Shown here one piece after another: positions 33,622 to 47,086 of a stretch of DNA of 64,000 nucleotides. Under the pieces are notes generated by a model. It was given only the letters and a program-made list of their open reading frames with translations, was not told where the DNA came from and did not search any database. This DNA comes from Phallusia mammillata (taxonomy: Eukaryota > Chordata > Ascidiacea > Phlebobranchia > Ascidiidae). Both the position numbers and the translations under genes were made by a program. The stretch covers positions 1 through 64,000 of the forward strand of contig QLIY01000141.1 of assembly GCA_003260075.1 (NCBI GenBank), read 5' to 3'. Numbering within the stretch: the first letter of the stretch is position 1; each line of letters starts with the position of its first letter.

Positions 33622-33772
33622 TCACCTTGATTCACTGCAAGGTGGTTTGTAGTGACCAAAGCTAATGCGAGATCCCATTGAAGGCGCTGAAAGTGGAAGA
33701 GCGTTTGGAAAACGAAAATTACCACTGTATATCGGGGACGCAATCCCTGGGAAATTGAAATACAGATTTGGC
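31978..33772. repeat. Allelic duplicate (~0.9 kb) covering the DMRT 3' end
   Basis: Copies 31978-32855 and 32866-33772 flank G 32856-32865. The left copy contains, on the - strand, the last roughly 50 codons of DMRT (32709-32855) and is cut by the G tract. Compared with the real exon it has four amino-acid differences and stop TAA instead of TGA. A 68-base G tract interrupts the right copy at 33208-33275, where the left copy has ordinary sequence. Confidence 0.85.
33208..33275. other. 68-base poly-G tract
   Basis: Sits in the DMRT 3' flank. The allelic copy (32313 onward) reads through this point with about 45 bases of normal sequence, so the tract substitutes for missing sequence. Confidence 0.75.
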
Positions 33773-35966
33773 GGGGGCAATCCTTCGAAACTTGTTCGCC
33801 CATCAGTATTGGCCGGGAAAAAATAACGAGATGTCGGGTCCTTGTAAACTCCCAAGTCGGGAAATGTAGTCAGCGGGAAATTCAGCCTCGAATTCCGGTG
33901 CAAATATTTATCGTCGTCGTGGTGTGGTGCCGGTATAAATGGTTGAGGAGCGTGGATGTGGCTCTCAACATCGGATGAGTCGAACGCACTTGTCGAGCTG
34001 TTTGTGGATAGGGCTGCCGGACTCTTATCAGAATAAATGCGCTCTGGTATTAGGTTATATCTTGTTTGACTGTCAGGATATACTCTAGTTTGTATCGACT
34101 TTGCCGATTTAGGCACATATGACGTCATTGTGACATCATGGGTCTTTGCAATGACGTCATATGTCTTTACGTCACGTTTGATCACATCAGACTCTGTGTG
34201 CATTGGTGCATTAATATCTTGTAAGTTTGAAGCATGGGTCTGTTTTGGTGAAGTTCTCTCGCCTAATGTATCCACGACTCCAGAATCTTCAGCTGATAGA
34301 AAATGCTCAATGGCTTTTACGACGTCGCCGCTGCAGCCCTGGAGCACCAACTTTCGAACGCTGCTTCTTTGTTTCGGAAAAAGCCGTTCCAGCATTTCAT
34401 CCTTGGAGAGGCGTCCCGGTCTGAAAGACTCCACGATCGAGTTGTTTACTCCCAGGTTGGCCTGCTTTGGAGACTCGTTTTCCGGCAAACTTGCCGTTTC
34501 TTTGCCTTGTTTGGAAATGGGCGACCGGTGGATTGGTGATAAGGTTCGCTTTAATGGCTTGACTTGCTTTTTCCTTTCTAAAAAACAAGTGTCCCGGGTA
34601 AACTTTGAATGAAAATTTATAGTAATTTACTACGAAAGCAACAAAAAAACAAGCCAATACTTATAAAGGCCGTTTAACAATGTGGCAACTCATTGTACCA
34701 AACGCATTGCACATCAACGAAAGCGCAAATAAAAACACAACAATCGCCGATAAAATAACATGTTGACAGCCAAGTAGATTGAAAAGTAAACAATTGGTCA
34801 AACTTGAAGAGCTATGACGTCAATCAGTCAGGTCATAGATATCATATAACAGCAGATGTTAGTGAGACGTGAGAGGATTTGGTTTACATGGGTGTAAAAT
34901 CAGCATTGGGCAAAGCATAAAGGTCACGACCCCCTCTCGATGTAAAGTGGGGTTGGTGTGGGGCACATGGAGTTTGGGTCGCATATGTGGGGCTTGCACG
35001 ACGCTTGTGAAGAGTAATTGCGTGTTGCGAATGCAGATAGCAAACTGGTAAATGACCTTTGAACTTTGAAGTTGTACAAGTTTCTTGTGTAAGGCATCTG
35101 CTAGAGTATTCATTACCTTGTCAAAATTATATGTACTTAAAAAACCAACAGTAGGGAGAAAATAATCTGAATTTTAGAGATTGTCGAATTTAGAAAAAAA
35201 CGGTCAACGGTTTCTATGCCATTGCAAATTGTTTTAGATTATACTCGTTTATGGCATGCGTTTTATCATTGGATGTCATCAGTCAGGTTGTGTAGATAAA
35301 CAATTAAAATTGTGTGCGTCCATGGCCCTTAGCCACGCCATTGAGTATGTATTTAATAAATTCTTTATCAAACAGAACCTATGTCAACCCGTGATGGTCG
35401 ATTTTTGGCTCGCCAAAATAATCCCGTTCAGTACCAATCACAAGCATCTAAAAATAAACAGGACAAAATATTCGACCACAGGGCCGTTGCATGAAAGAAA
35501 TTTATCGCAGTAAAAGATACAGATTTCAAATTCCCACGTACACGATAATTATGTAAAAATAATGGTTTCCGCGACTGGACAGCTCCCGTGTGACAGTTCT
35601 AAATTCTCGTTAACCATCGTTTGACCCCACAACTTTACGAAACACATAGTTACCAAAAAATAGCGCCCCTAAGGCCGACGCCATGTCGCTTATATCTGCA
35701 ACTTAACACACACAGGAAAAAACAAACTTAGCCCTTCCCACGAAATATAATGTCCAGTCTGGCTGAAATCGCCTCCTGGACAAGGCAGAGGCGATTTCTC
35801 ACGTAACTGCGATTGGCACTGTAAAGCCTGACCCTGTCTCTCGCACAAGTGACCCGCGGGGGCCGTTGGGGTCCTTTATGAGTGTCGAAATATTATTGTA
35901 ACCTACCACGCGGCCCCCAGGCTTATTGGCAGGTAAGGTTTGACCCCGGCGCATGAGATATGTTGG

Positions 35967-36021
<55 letters not shown>

Positions 36022-38387
36022 GTCCGATGCGACAGTGTATAGTAACGGTTGAAACCGGATAGGCCATTATCGCATTTTGCATCTTGTTTTGTGTCGAACA
36101 CACTCATCAGGTGACAGAGCCTCAGCCTGGCGGATTTTGCCTCGCACGACATTTTAAGTCCACACAAAATGGCGTTAAAAACTTGAATTTGTAAGCCACT
36201 ATGGTAAAACACTACAAAATTGCGCAAGCCTGGATCTTTAGGACTTGTTCAAAGGCCTTCCAGCATTTTAACAATGAATAAACGCGTTTTAGGCAGTAAA
36301 TTGGTTGCAAAAAATAAAGAAGGTTAAAACAACACGAAGTTATAAGCAGGCAAAAATATCTTTTTTCAAAGTATCGTCAAAAAGTTGTTTTTACGAAAAC
36401 GCTTTTTACAATAAGTTACTTGTACTTTTTACTTAACACTCAAATCTCCCAGCTCGTCGGTCGATGCTGGATGGAGACGGGGGGGGGGCGAAGTATCGTC
36501 AAAAAGTTGTTTTTACGAAAGCGCTTTTTACAATAAGTTACTTGTATTTTTGACTTAACACTCAAATCTCCCAGCTCGTCGGTCGATGCTGGATGGAGAC
36601 TATAATGAACTTATGTTTATAGTTCACAAAAAGATTAAGACACACATTTCTGAATTCTGTCTAAATAAGATAGTGATTATGCTGTAAAGGCGAAACATAT
36701 ATCTTAAATAGTAGATTTAATAAAAACTAAATTGCTGTGTATATAAACGCGCTTCTTTCCGCTTGTACATCATATTTTCACTGATGATGACAATTGTTTT
36801 TGTGGGGGGGGGGAGCGCTTTTGTAGCATATATTTATAGATAAAACGAAAGCAAGAAGACAAAATATAATTTCCCCCACAACACAATCGGTAGTAAAACC
36901 AGTTGGGTGGATATGCCTAAATACCTTGAATTTCCAATTTATCTTTTGTCATGTCTACAACTTGCTGTTGAGCCGATTTTTTGGTTTCTGAATTTTTGCT
37001 CTTGTTGATCTCCGCGTCTTCCTCATCCATGGAGTGATCCGAGGCGTTCTTCTCGTTGCCATTGGTTACCAAGAGAAGCCCAAGTGCTATCGCATCCTCA
37101 GCGGCCTGTTGACGCTTCAAAGCCACCTGAAAAATGTCAATGCGTTTAAATCTTTGTTCTAAATTTTTGATACGCCGTGTGCGTTAGGCGTTGATTCATT
37201 CTAATTAGAGCGCTGTTGATAAAAACCTGGTCCTGAAGGGCAACAATCGACTGTTTCGAACCTACTTACAAGGATGGTTTAAATATGTTCAACATAAGTT
37301 TGAGGTGAGTTTCATTGTTGTTCAGTTGATCTCAGTAAATCTCATTAAGCTGTTTAGTTTACATCTTGCGATGAGTTTGTTTAATTGTTGCTTCATTTAC
37401 ATATCAGTAAAATTGAGGTAGGCTAATTGGAATTGTTTAGTAAGTTCAAAGTTGAGTTTATTTCGCTTGGTGTAAGAACACATAGCGAAGCAAACGCATT
37501 GAAACAATCACTAAGTCAAAAATGGCTGTGCGACTTGAAGCGCTAGGGGGGGGGGAGTTTAGTAAGTTCAAAGTTGAGTTTATTTCGCTTGGTGCAAGAA
37601 CACATAGCGAAGCAAAGGTATTGAAACAATCACTAAGTCAAAAATGGCTGTGCGACTTGAAGCGCTACGCAAAACAAAGGATCATGACTAACCGTACTGT
37701 AGCTACACTCACGGGCGCCGGCAGAGGGGGCACATTTCGATATGTAGACATAAATTATGTAATGTACAATTAAAATCTGAGACAAGCTACAATGTAAAAA
37801 CTCCCCACATAGCCATACGTCCACCACGCATTTATCACATGTACCATTTCTTCTTTTTGAAATATAGTTCACAGCAGAGGTACACACAAGGCAGAGATCC
37901 TTGAACTCGCAAGAAAGCGTTACGTAACGGGGGCTCACAAGAAAATGAGTTTGGCGCACGACCGAGTTTGGCTAACTTAAAACACGTATAAGTACGCTTC
38001 ACAACCAAATTTTGTCATTATTTTGGTTTTGCCTAAATTGTTGAATTAATTGCCAAAATAGAATGCACCGACACGTCACATATCCAATCACAAGAAGACT
38101 TTAAAAGCGATTAAGTTTTAATTCTAAAACCACAATGAAAATATACAAAAATAGAAAAACGTTTATTTTTCGTTTTTTTTTTATAAAATCGTAAGTTTTA
38201 TTACCTGTGCCGCCATTACGCGTTGTCTTTCTGCAATCAAATTGCATTTGGCGCATTTGCACTCCCTGTGGGGACAGCGCCTCTTGTGGCCCTTTAACCA
38301 GGAGATGACACCATGATTACGACACCGAGCACATTTGGGCTTTCGTGCTCCCTTTTCAGTTACAGGATATGCAACCAATCCACTCAT
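33622..38387 (-). CDS. DMRTA: DM-domain transcription factor with DMA domain (3 exons)
   Basis: Exons on the - strand: 38387-38205, 37126-36925, 34577-33622; 446 aa, complete from ATG to TGA with consistent phases. The DM domain occupies the first exon: [20 protein letters not shown] then [15 protein letters not shown] and [10 protein letters not shown], with all expected Cys/His zinc ligands. The DM-C-terminal helix continues in exon 2 ([18 protein letters not shown]). A DMA domain lies at about residues 185-226 ([20 protein letters not shown] ... AIEHFLSAE), found only in the DMRTA1/DMRTA2/DMRT3 branch. It acts as a nuclear DNA-binding regulator. In Ciona a gene of this class is described as needed for anterior neural development; which paralogue this is was not tested. 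The 3' exon has a false allelic copy at 32709-32855. Confidence 0.95.
34578..36924. other. DMRT intron 2 (2.3 kb)
   Basis: No extra exon is seen. It contains the 53-base G tract 35968-36020, an allelic duplicate around G 36479-36488 (copies 36370-36478 and 36489-36600), and G 36804-36813 with no visible duplicated flank. Polyproline ORFs across 35970-36020 are artefacts. Confidence 0.6.
35968..36020. other. 53-base poly-G tract
   Basis: Long homopolymer in DMRT intron 2 without duplicated flanks; same class as the other long tracts. Confidence 0.7.
37436..37664. repeat. Allelic duplicate around G10, DMRT intron 1
   Basis: Copies 37436-37545 and 37558-37664 flank G 37546-37555 and differ at a few bases (GGTGTAAGAAC versus GGTGCAAGAAC). 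Intronic. Confidence 0.8.
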
Positions 38388-41300
38388 TATGTCTATGCTT
38401 TACAAATGTCCTGCGAGTACAAATGATTAAGTTCGATTTATTTTCAGCCATTTTGTAGAGCCGCAACAAACACAGTTATGGAACCAACACAAACTATCTT
38501 GCCATGTTCCTGTAAGGTGTAAGCCTACGCTAACTGGCGTTTTTTAATTATTAGTTAATGGGTGTTTAGAGTGCTTTGCATTGCATTGTCCACTATTTTC
38601 CAATAACTTAGAATAGATCAAAGGAAATTTAGTATAGCCAGCTTGAAAGACTCTATTAAATGATCACTTATTCTTAAAAACTTGCCGTTTTTTAGAAGTT
38701 TAGACTTTTTGTTTAACCTATGATTTTTTACAAAGATTTATTTAGCATTTAAAAGTAGAAGACAAAAAAAGTTGAAATTAGGATTTACTCATAACAAAAT
38801 GTTTTCTCAATAGCGACTATCCGATATTTTAGATTCTAGCTCGCGATAAAATAAATAAAATAGTTAACTACCATTATTGCTATAATACCCTGACCTTGCG
38901 AAAGCCAGTTTCTCATTCTACAATCGCTCCCGTTGTACAAAAATGGCATACACTGGCCCAAACTCAAGTCGTTCTGATAACTCAACGCCAAAGTAATGTT
39001 TTTATCAGTCAACAGAAGTAGCATTGTAACGCGCAATTAACTGTTGGAGGCATTTACATTTTTCCCGGCTTCTACGTGTTATCTTATGCTCTGTTTGATC
39101 GTTACTTTGTGCTTAGTTTGCAAAACCGCCTTTTCTCCTTGTCATTAGGGGGTTTCAACTGTTACAATTACACAACCTCTACAAGGCCAGCCAATGTACC
39201 ACAAGCTGCTAACACACAACACTCTGTGGTCCCGTTCCCTTTGTAACTCAAGTATACCTAAACACCAACTGCAATACATTATCCAACGGCTGCATAGAAA
39301 TGCACACACAAGATTAACGGTGCTTGTATTAACTTACAGTATTAGTTAACGCCGTCAATGGCCCGTTATGCTGCGTTCGGAGATACTTAGACTTTGAGCA
39401 CGGTAGCTAGCAAGTTCACGGTCGTGAAGATTAGGTGTTAAATCTCTTTGAAACCAGATCTTGGTAGCGACGCGTGAGGCTGGCCACTTTAAAGTTACAT
39501 ACAACCTGTGTTGCAAGGTCTATTGATGTCCTGAGCTTGCTGGGTGATGTGGGCAACCTGTATGCACACCTGTGCAAAAATGAAACTAAATACTGCGTAA
39601 AAAGCGTAAAAAAACTGTGACAAACTGCACTTTGTTCCCGTCGTTTAAGGTAGTTTCAACCAAAGCAGCGTTTTTTAATGACCCTTGGACACCAGTCCAC
39701 CGTGCTAAAGTTGTGGCAATGAGCACCTCAAACTTATGCGTGACTGCCAATGTTTTAGGTAATCAAAGACGAAAAGATTATTTTTACGAGGAAACAAAAC
39801 TGCTTTGTCATCTATATATAGATAGCCTCGCCTTTTTCAAAACTTAAATGTTAAATTATATGCGCTTTCGCAAAGGCTTGCACCTGCAAAATTTCAACGA
39901 AATAACTTGAAATTCTTTTCAATCCGAAACTTTTTACGAAACGATTAACTAATAAATTAAAAAAAACGCAGACTTTGGTTTATAATATGAGCTCTTTGTA
40001 TCCATTTTCTCTCCCAGGTTAGCAAACGTTAAACCAGTCTGAATGCTATTGTTTCTGGCTGCCAAGAGCCGATAATTTAGTCAGACAAACGTCGTTCTGG
40101 TGGCACGGTTCAATTGCAACGACCCCGCTCAATACATAATTCCCGTTCAGTGATCGTTACAGCGTTTCCCAGCTTACGAAGTCATTCAGAAACTGCAACT
40201 CTATACGATTTAATGCGCCTGGCACGGCAAAGTTTTGCTACTGTTCAAAAGGCTTTCAGTCAATGTCAAATTATGCTGTGTGCATGGTTGGCTTTGAGCC
40301 CAAAGTATACGAAGCATCGTATTTTCGACCAGCAACATTTGGTTTCGTTTTCTCGTGAACTTATTTAGTCTCTAACCGCATACTAATAGACTTAAAAGTT
40401 TTTTGGAGAGCGGATTTTGAATTACCTTTCTGGTGTTTGTTTAGAATGAGTAAATCAACTCAAATTTGAAACAGCTAAATTTAACGAAATAGTTTATTTT
40501 TTTGGTCAATAGCAATGTTCTGATTAGGACATGGACTTATGAAACATGTCTTATGCCAACCCACCTTTTTACATGACTTTTAATAGTTTTGGCGAAAATA
40601 TTTGTCATGTAGAAAACTGTTCAATTTCAGAGCAAACTTTCACCTGAATTGGGGATGAAAACTCGACACAATTAATTCATTGGTAAAAAACGCAGCAATT
40701 TTCATAATAATTTTTAATTTTTTAAAATTTTTAACCGGCACGTTTTCAGCTAAAGTGGTTGTTACTGTTTTATCGCTATGCAACTCAATATAAAAAAACA
40801 ATTTATATTTAAAAAGCAGAAAATCGTTTTTGAATATACCGCGATGTTTCGGTTAATTTCTACCAATAACTTTCCAAACTTTATTCACAGTCGTCAAGTT
40901 AATCATTTAAACACACAAACGCGAAAGAACTTTAATTATATTTTGATCCTAAAATCTTGACATCCAACGGAGTTATTGTTTCTAATTTCTAATTTTTGAT
41001 TTATTGCGGGGGGGGGGGACACTCTACCACTGTTCATAATTACTTTAACTAACAAATTGTGAGCGACCATTTTGACCAGGTCTTCCTGTTGAGACGACAA
41101 ACGAGACTGAGTGGTTAGGATTGACTCAACGCATGCGCGGTCTGTAATTTGAGCGCACAAGTAGAAATTGTAACGCGTTTTTTTCGTGATGTCGCTGTAA
41201 ATATATTTGCAAGTGTTCAAGTAACAAAACATGACAAAATTAGGTAGCGCCTTTAACATTTATGTTCACGAGGAAATGTGCATACTTTTATTCACGACAT

Positions 41301-42686
41301 GTAGGCCTACATTTCATAGTGACATAAAATTTTATTGTGTTTCAGTTTTGTGCTCATTTTACGTCTAATAAAAAACAAAGTTATTAACATTTGGGCATCG
41401 GTCAACTAAAAATGGAAAACATAAATTTTGATCAAATTAAAAAGGTAATGACACGGATTTGTTAATGTAAGTTAATTAAACAGCGCAAAAATAACGGTTT
41501 TACCAATTGATTTGCATGTTGATTTTTTGATTGGCAACGTCCATCACTAAAGCATTTAATTATACGTTTGGCCGTTTTTGATTGGTGAGAGAAAATAAGG
41601 TATATAAAGAAGCAGAAGAAAAGTTTAATTAAAATTTGGTTGTTTTATTAAGAAAGTAGATTGACTTTAACCGTCGGCTTTGCTACACAAAGACAGAAAA
41701 GAATCACTCGAATTTTAATAGCTTTTACGGTGCCGGTTAAGGATATAAATTTTCTTCGAGTATTTGTTTAATTGAAACTAACTTCAGGTCACTTTAGGCT
41801 GCTTAAAACAACATTGAACGCGTGTGCCTCGTGAAGTGGCTGCCTGATACGAAAACCTGTTTCAAACTTTATTATATCGACCATAGCGCCTTGAGAGTCT
41901 TAATATACCGCATCCGTTTTCCAGTTTCTCTTTATTTGAATCATAATGCAATGCTACACTCCCTTTTTGGAGACCTCTCGCAATTGGCCTGTTGTTTCCA
42001 TAGAAATACTTGCCTCAAGGTTGCGCTTTGTTGAAAAATATTTCAAAAAATTCAAAACAAAAAGAGACACAACTTCATAACAGGAAGGTTGTTCTTGTTC
42101 ATTGCACAGAAGATGATGCTTGTTCCACCACTACTTAATCAAGCGTAATAGAAGTGCGCAAACGAAGGAGTTTGGCCGATCAATGAAACTTCTTAATTTT
42201 GTTGCTCTTTTAGCCGGATATTATTCAACTTGAAAGTCGGTTTTGAAGATCGGTATTTTTGAGTGTTGCAGGTTTTGTCAAAAAAGGCGCTCGCCACATA
42301 ACCATGTTGATTGCTTAGCCACTTGTGAACTTCATTTGCGTTTTTGTTCTGTACTGCGGTACAGTTGTGTTCACCCAGGTGATGTTTGAAAACAAAAACA
42401 CCGAAACATGAAAAAATGCGTTCACAATTCCCCCGCTTTATTTACTAAAGCATTAGATTTTTTCCGTTCTATCGTGTTAATTTTTATAAAATGTAAAAAC
42501 ACTGGCTTTCTTTTTGAACTAATGTGCGTTTGTAGTTTCAACGTGGTAGTGTTATAGGAAACACAAAATTCTTTTCTATGTTTTGGTAAATATCGAACAT
42601 TATTTCCTTTTGCTCATCCGATGTAAATGGGCGGGAAAATCGATGAGATAAAATTGTCGTTTACTAAAACTTTAATTGTTTACAAA
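38388..42686. other. Divergent intergenic region DMRT to SPO11 (4.3 kb)
   Basis: No conserved exon could be recognised. One tract, G 41008-41018, interrupts it and has no duplicated flank. This interval should hold the regulatory DNA of the DMRT gene and the SPO11 promoter. A short ATG-open stretch at 41412-41444 followed by GTAATG was considered as a SPO11 exon and rejected on frame. Confidence 0.6.
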
Positions 42687-45600
42687 ATGTCCAACGAATA
42701 TTCCAGATCGTTTTGGACCGAACTGGATCAACTTCAAGCAATATGTCGATCCTGTTTCGGCGTGGCGGAAATGTCTGAAATTCCCAAGTAAGTCAAGTCA
42801 TTTGATATTGAAAAATAATGCATTCGGTGCAACGAATCAAAACCATAACTTACCGTATTTATTGTGCCGAAAATCTTTTTCTGTCCGCCAATTTTTTGAT
42901 TGATTGACCGTGATTTTTTAAATGGGTAAATGGAAAAACATACGTCAAACTTTTTTCTGAGAATTTGTGTTGTGTTTGCTGAATTCATTTGGTTTTATTC
43001 AGAGATGAGGTTATTAGCAGAATAGAAGATGTTATTGTTCAAATCGTTTATCAAATATCAACATCAACTGAACCATACATTCAATTGAGGTAAGTTCAAA
43101 GTTATGTGCTGCTCCTTGGATAATTTTTTTTTTCAGAAATGTCACAAGTGTGTTCCTCTGATACCTTTTTCAATGTTTGCCACTGAAACTTTTTTCAATG
43201 TGTGTACTATTGATTTTTTTCTATGTGTGTACTACTGATACATTTTTCAACGTATGTTGTACTGATACTGTTTTCAAGGTGTGTTCTACTGATACTTTTT
43301 TCAACGGGTGTTCTACTGATACTAATCTTGGCAGACACAGTTAATTGGGAACAGAAAGGATGGGTGGAAGGGTTTAACTTTTGTGCGATTTTTTTACCAG
43401 AGTAAGGACCAATTGGAAAAACGCTGTGTATATTCCGAATGAAGGTCTGCAAATGTGTGATGAACCAACATTAAAAACTATTGCATTTGGGCATAGCAGC
43501 ACAAGAGAAAAGTTTGGTATGTATGATGTGATTTCCTACAATTACATGTAAGCATTATCATGTTGTTATTTGTTTTTGTTTACTGTAATAGGATTAATCA
43601 TGAAAGTTTTGGCGAAGGTTTACAAACTTTTACAGACGGACCAAGTTGCCACAAAGCGAGACCTGTATTATGAGGAACCACAGGTAAACTTGGTAACTTT
43701 AGGCAGCACTTAACAGACACACATATATACACAACATATTTTTTTCACAAATATACACCAATGTTAATGATATGTATTTTTCTGTCCTGAATTATGTTCA
43801 CATGTTCTTTTCTTTGCACTTTTACAAGTTGCCAAACATACATAACATACAGAAACATATAGGAATCAAAACATTGGCTATTTATTTGATTTAGTAACGT
43901 GCAAGAAAAAAAAAACTTTACGTTAAATTAACTTGAATTATCTGCACCATACTGGCAGGAATGTGGTTATTCATGTTCATAAATTAGTTGTATTTTAGCT
44001 TTTCAAGAAACAGACTGTATTGGACCAGTTGGTTGATGAAATCGCTTGTCTATTAGAAGTCCCTCGGAGATGGTTAAATGTTGTTGCAACATCTAAAGGA
44101 TGTTTAGTTGGTGATCTTACATTTTCTGGTCCAGATGCGGAACAAGTGGATTGCTCACAAAGCACAAACGTATGTAGCAGTTAAACAAATCCACCTTATA
44201 ACATGTTTCAACCAGTGCAGTAGACTCATGTTTTTTGTGTTTCACTTAGTGGCGATTTGAAACAAATGCATTATGTATTGGTTTGTATCTTTGTTCGATT
44301 TTTTTGACTACTATTATTGAGTAGGTTTTAATGTATATTGTCAAAAAAACATTAACAATTGAACTTAACTAAATTATGCGTTTGGTCAAAAATATTGTCA
44401 AAGACACATCAGTTTATTACTGATTTCTTGCAAGTTTAAGCATACCTGTGTGTGGTAGGTATATTAAAGTCAGTCTTTAAAGATTTAGCATCTTTAGGTG
44501 CACCAATGCAATGCCAGACGGTATGTTGGTGCAAAGGCCAACGCCATGCTTAAATTCAAGTAAATTTTAAATTAAAGTTTGATATAAGTTTAAAATCTAT
44601 CGAATTGTGTAGGGAGTAATGGTGCCAACTCTTGTTGATCTTGTTGACAATTTTGAGAGTAAAACTGCCAGATTTATTTTGGTCGTCGAGAAGGATGCAA
44701 CATTTCAAAGACTCCAAGATGACTGTTTTGCTGCAAACATGCAATGTATCATGATAACTGTGAGATTTGTTTTTTTCGTCTAGCATGTTAAGTTACACAT
44801 AAGTTATGTTTTACCATTAAGACCATTAAGAATATATATTGATTGTTTAATACTTCTGACTAACTGATAAATGCTCCCCACTTAAGCCAAGAGCATGTTT
44901 TTTTATAATCAGTTTTTTTTTAACTTTTGATGTACCGCATTTGTGCAATATAATGGAATTTTCAATTAACTCTATTATAAATGGTTTATCATTGTGCTTT
45001 ATTTTATATATAATGCATGAAACATTAAAATTAAATATTATTGTTTTCAGGGAAAAGGTGTACCAGATGTCAACACTCGTCTCATGATAAAGAAAATGTG
45101 GAATGCTCTGCAGATTCCAGTACTGGGCCTTTTTGATGCAGACCCTCATGGTAATAAATGTGGTTCAGTTTATTGTGTGATTTCAATGTAGTTCGACTTA
45201 TGTTTGTTGTTATCATTTTCAGGGATTGAAATCATGTGTGTTTACCGATTTGGATCTTTGGTAAGTTAATAATTTTGGTGGATAATTCAACTAAAGTATT
45301 ATATTTTGGTGTATACTTGTGGTAACGAATTTTAATAGCCATGGTGGTGCCTATTGATGGTGCAAATTTGTGTTTTAACCATCCATTTAAATATTGTTTT
45401 GTGTGTTAAGGCACAGTCCCATGATTCACAAAGCCTTGCTCTCCCATTCTTAAAGTGGATTGGAGTTTTTCCTTCAGATATAAAGCGGTAAGTGTATCAA
45501 TATATGTGAATTACTTTGTTGCTTTACACATACAACTTTTCCATTGATCTCCATTGGTAATGTTAATCTTATCATTTTTTATCTGTAGCATACCTTATTG

Positions 45601-46463
45601 TAAAGTGACATGTCACCAGAGAACCAGCGTAAACGACAGTTGCATTGCATTTAAAAGAGAAAAACATTTTGTTTAATTGCCCATTTAAATTTCGAACATA
45701 CGTGTATAATAGATATGTATTAAAATTACCTTCGCATGTCTATAACATAATAAAGGCGAATCAACAACAAATGTTTAACAATTCCAGACTAAAAGTTCAC
45801 TATAACCTTTATCACAAACTCCACTCTCTTTCAACACTGGTGGTTAGCTTTTAGGTCTCTTACAGCAGGTCCCACAACCCACCAATGTTTTTTCCCCAGC
45901 CACAACTCACTCTCTGGTGAGCTTGCGACACATAACGCTCCATAATACAGTATAGCTGCAGCGCGTTCAGTCATGATCCACCATGTGTGCCATCCACTAT
46001 TTTGCGCTTCAAAACGTTTCAACATTGCACAGGCTTGTTTTTTTTCAGTGCCATTGTGACGCTATATGTGCTTTTACCTAGCGAAATAAACTCATTTCAA
46101 TAAATATGCAGGGACTTATTGGTTCAATTGCGACTGTAATGTTCAATTTTTACCGTTACAGTCTTCACCTGCCCGCGGACGTAGTAACAGCGCTGACAGA
46201 TCGTGCTGTAGCCAAGTGCAGAGACATGCTCACACGACCGTACGTCGCACACTTTGCGCGTCTTCGAAACGAGGTGATTCAACGTATTTCCGGCCGCATA
46301 AGTTTCTGTAAATTAATGCTTATGGTTCAATTAATGCTTACAGTTAACATTGATGGCCGAGAATCGTCAAAAAGCCGAGATTCAAGCTCTAACGCGGTTA
46401 TCTGCAAAATACCTCAGTCAGGTTTTCATACCGACCAAGATTAAACACGGGGATTGGATTTAA
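42687..46463 (+). CDS. SPO11: SPO11 meiotic double-strand-break protein (11 exons)
   Basis: Exons: 42687-42787, 43003-43089, 43401-43516, 43592-43683, 43999-44169, 44613-44759, 45051-45150, 45223-45260, 45411-45487, 46162-46273, 46344-46463; 386 aa (human 396), all phases consistent. The family is the topoisomerase VI A-subunit-like transesterase that makes programmed breaks in meiosis. Visible: winged-helix part ATKRDLYYEEPQ with catalytic Tyr at about residue 128; Toprim metal-binding VVEKDATFQRLQDD (E215) and LFDADPHGIEIMCVYRFGS (D267, D269); C-terminus LSAKYLSQVFIPTKIKHGDW. The start gives MSNEYSRSFWTELDQL with a good ATG context. Key residues are intact, so it should be active. It converges on DUOX. 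A second allelic copy of the last exon lies at 46814-46933. Confidence 0.96.
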
Positions 46464-47086
46464 TTTGGAATCTTAAAGCGTTCTGGTGATCTGTATAGTT
46501 TCAAGGTACATATGTGTGCTTTTTTGCTTTGATTTAATTCGTGCTTACTGAATATTATTATACGTGGCTGTGCTTAACCCAAGGCTGCGTATGTGGACTT
46601 GTATGTTCATTGAGAGGGGGGGGGGGTTTGTTTGTTTAACAATTCCACAAATGTTTAACAATTCCTGACTAAAAGTTCACTATAACCTTTATCACAAACT
46701 CCACTCTCTTTCAAGGGGGGGGGGTGCGCGTCTTCGAAACGAGGTGATTCAACATTATTTCCGGTCACATAAATATCTGCAAATTGATGCTTTTCGTTCA
46801 ATTTATGCTTACAGTTAACATTGATGGCCGAGAATCGTCAAAAAGCCGAGATCCAAGCTCTAACGCGGTTATCTGCAAAATACCTGAGTCAGGTTTTCAT
46901 ACCGATCAAGATTAAACACGGGGATTGGATTTAATTTGGAATCATAAAGCGTTCTGGTGATCTGTATAGTTTCAAGGTACATATGTGTCCTTTTTTGCTT
47001 TGATTTAATTCGTGCGTACTGAATATTATTATACGTGACTGTGCTTAACCCAAGGCTGCGTATGTGGACTTGTATGTTCATTGAGA
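45768..47086. repeat. Allelic duplicate pieces over SPO11 exons 10-11
   Basis: A 68-base intron-9 piece (45768-45834) recurs at about 46646-46714, bounded by G 46616-46626 and 46715-46724. Then 46725-47086 repeats 46255-46615, including the tail of exon 10 and a full last exon (46814-46933). The second copy encodes the same ending with IPIKIKHGDW instead of IPTKIKHGDW, a Thr/Ile difference. Only one copy belongs to the gene. Confidence 0.85.

Noticed and set aside
39617-40368. ORFs of 76 and 84 aa between DMRT and SPO11
   Set aside because: No conserved motifs, no fitting splice signals, and composition like the surrounding intergenic DNA.
41412-41444. ATG exon MENINFDQIKK followed by a GT donor, as a SPO11 first exon
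   Set aside because: Joined to the acceptor at 42705 it runs into a stop within the exon. ATG 42687 gives an open frame continuous with the conserved SPO11 sequence.
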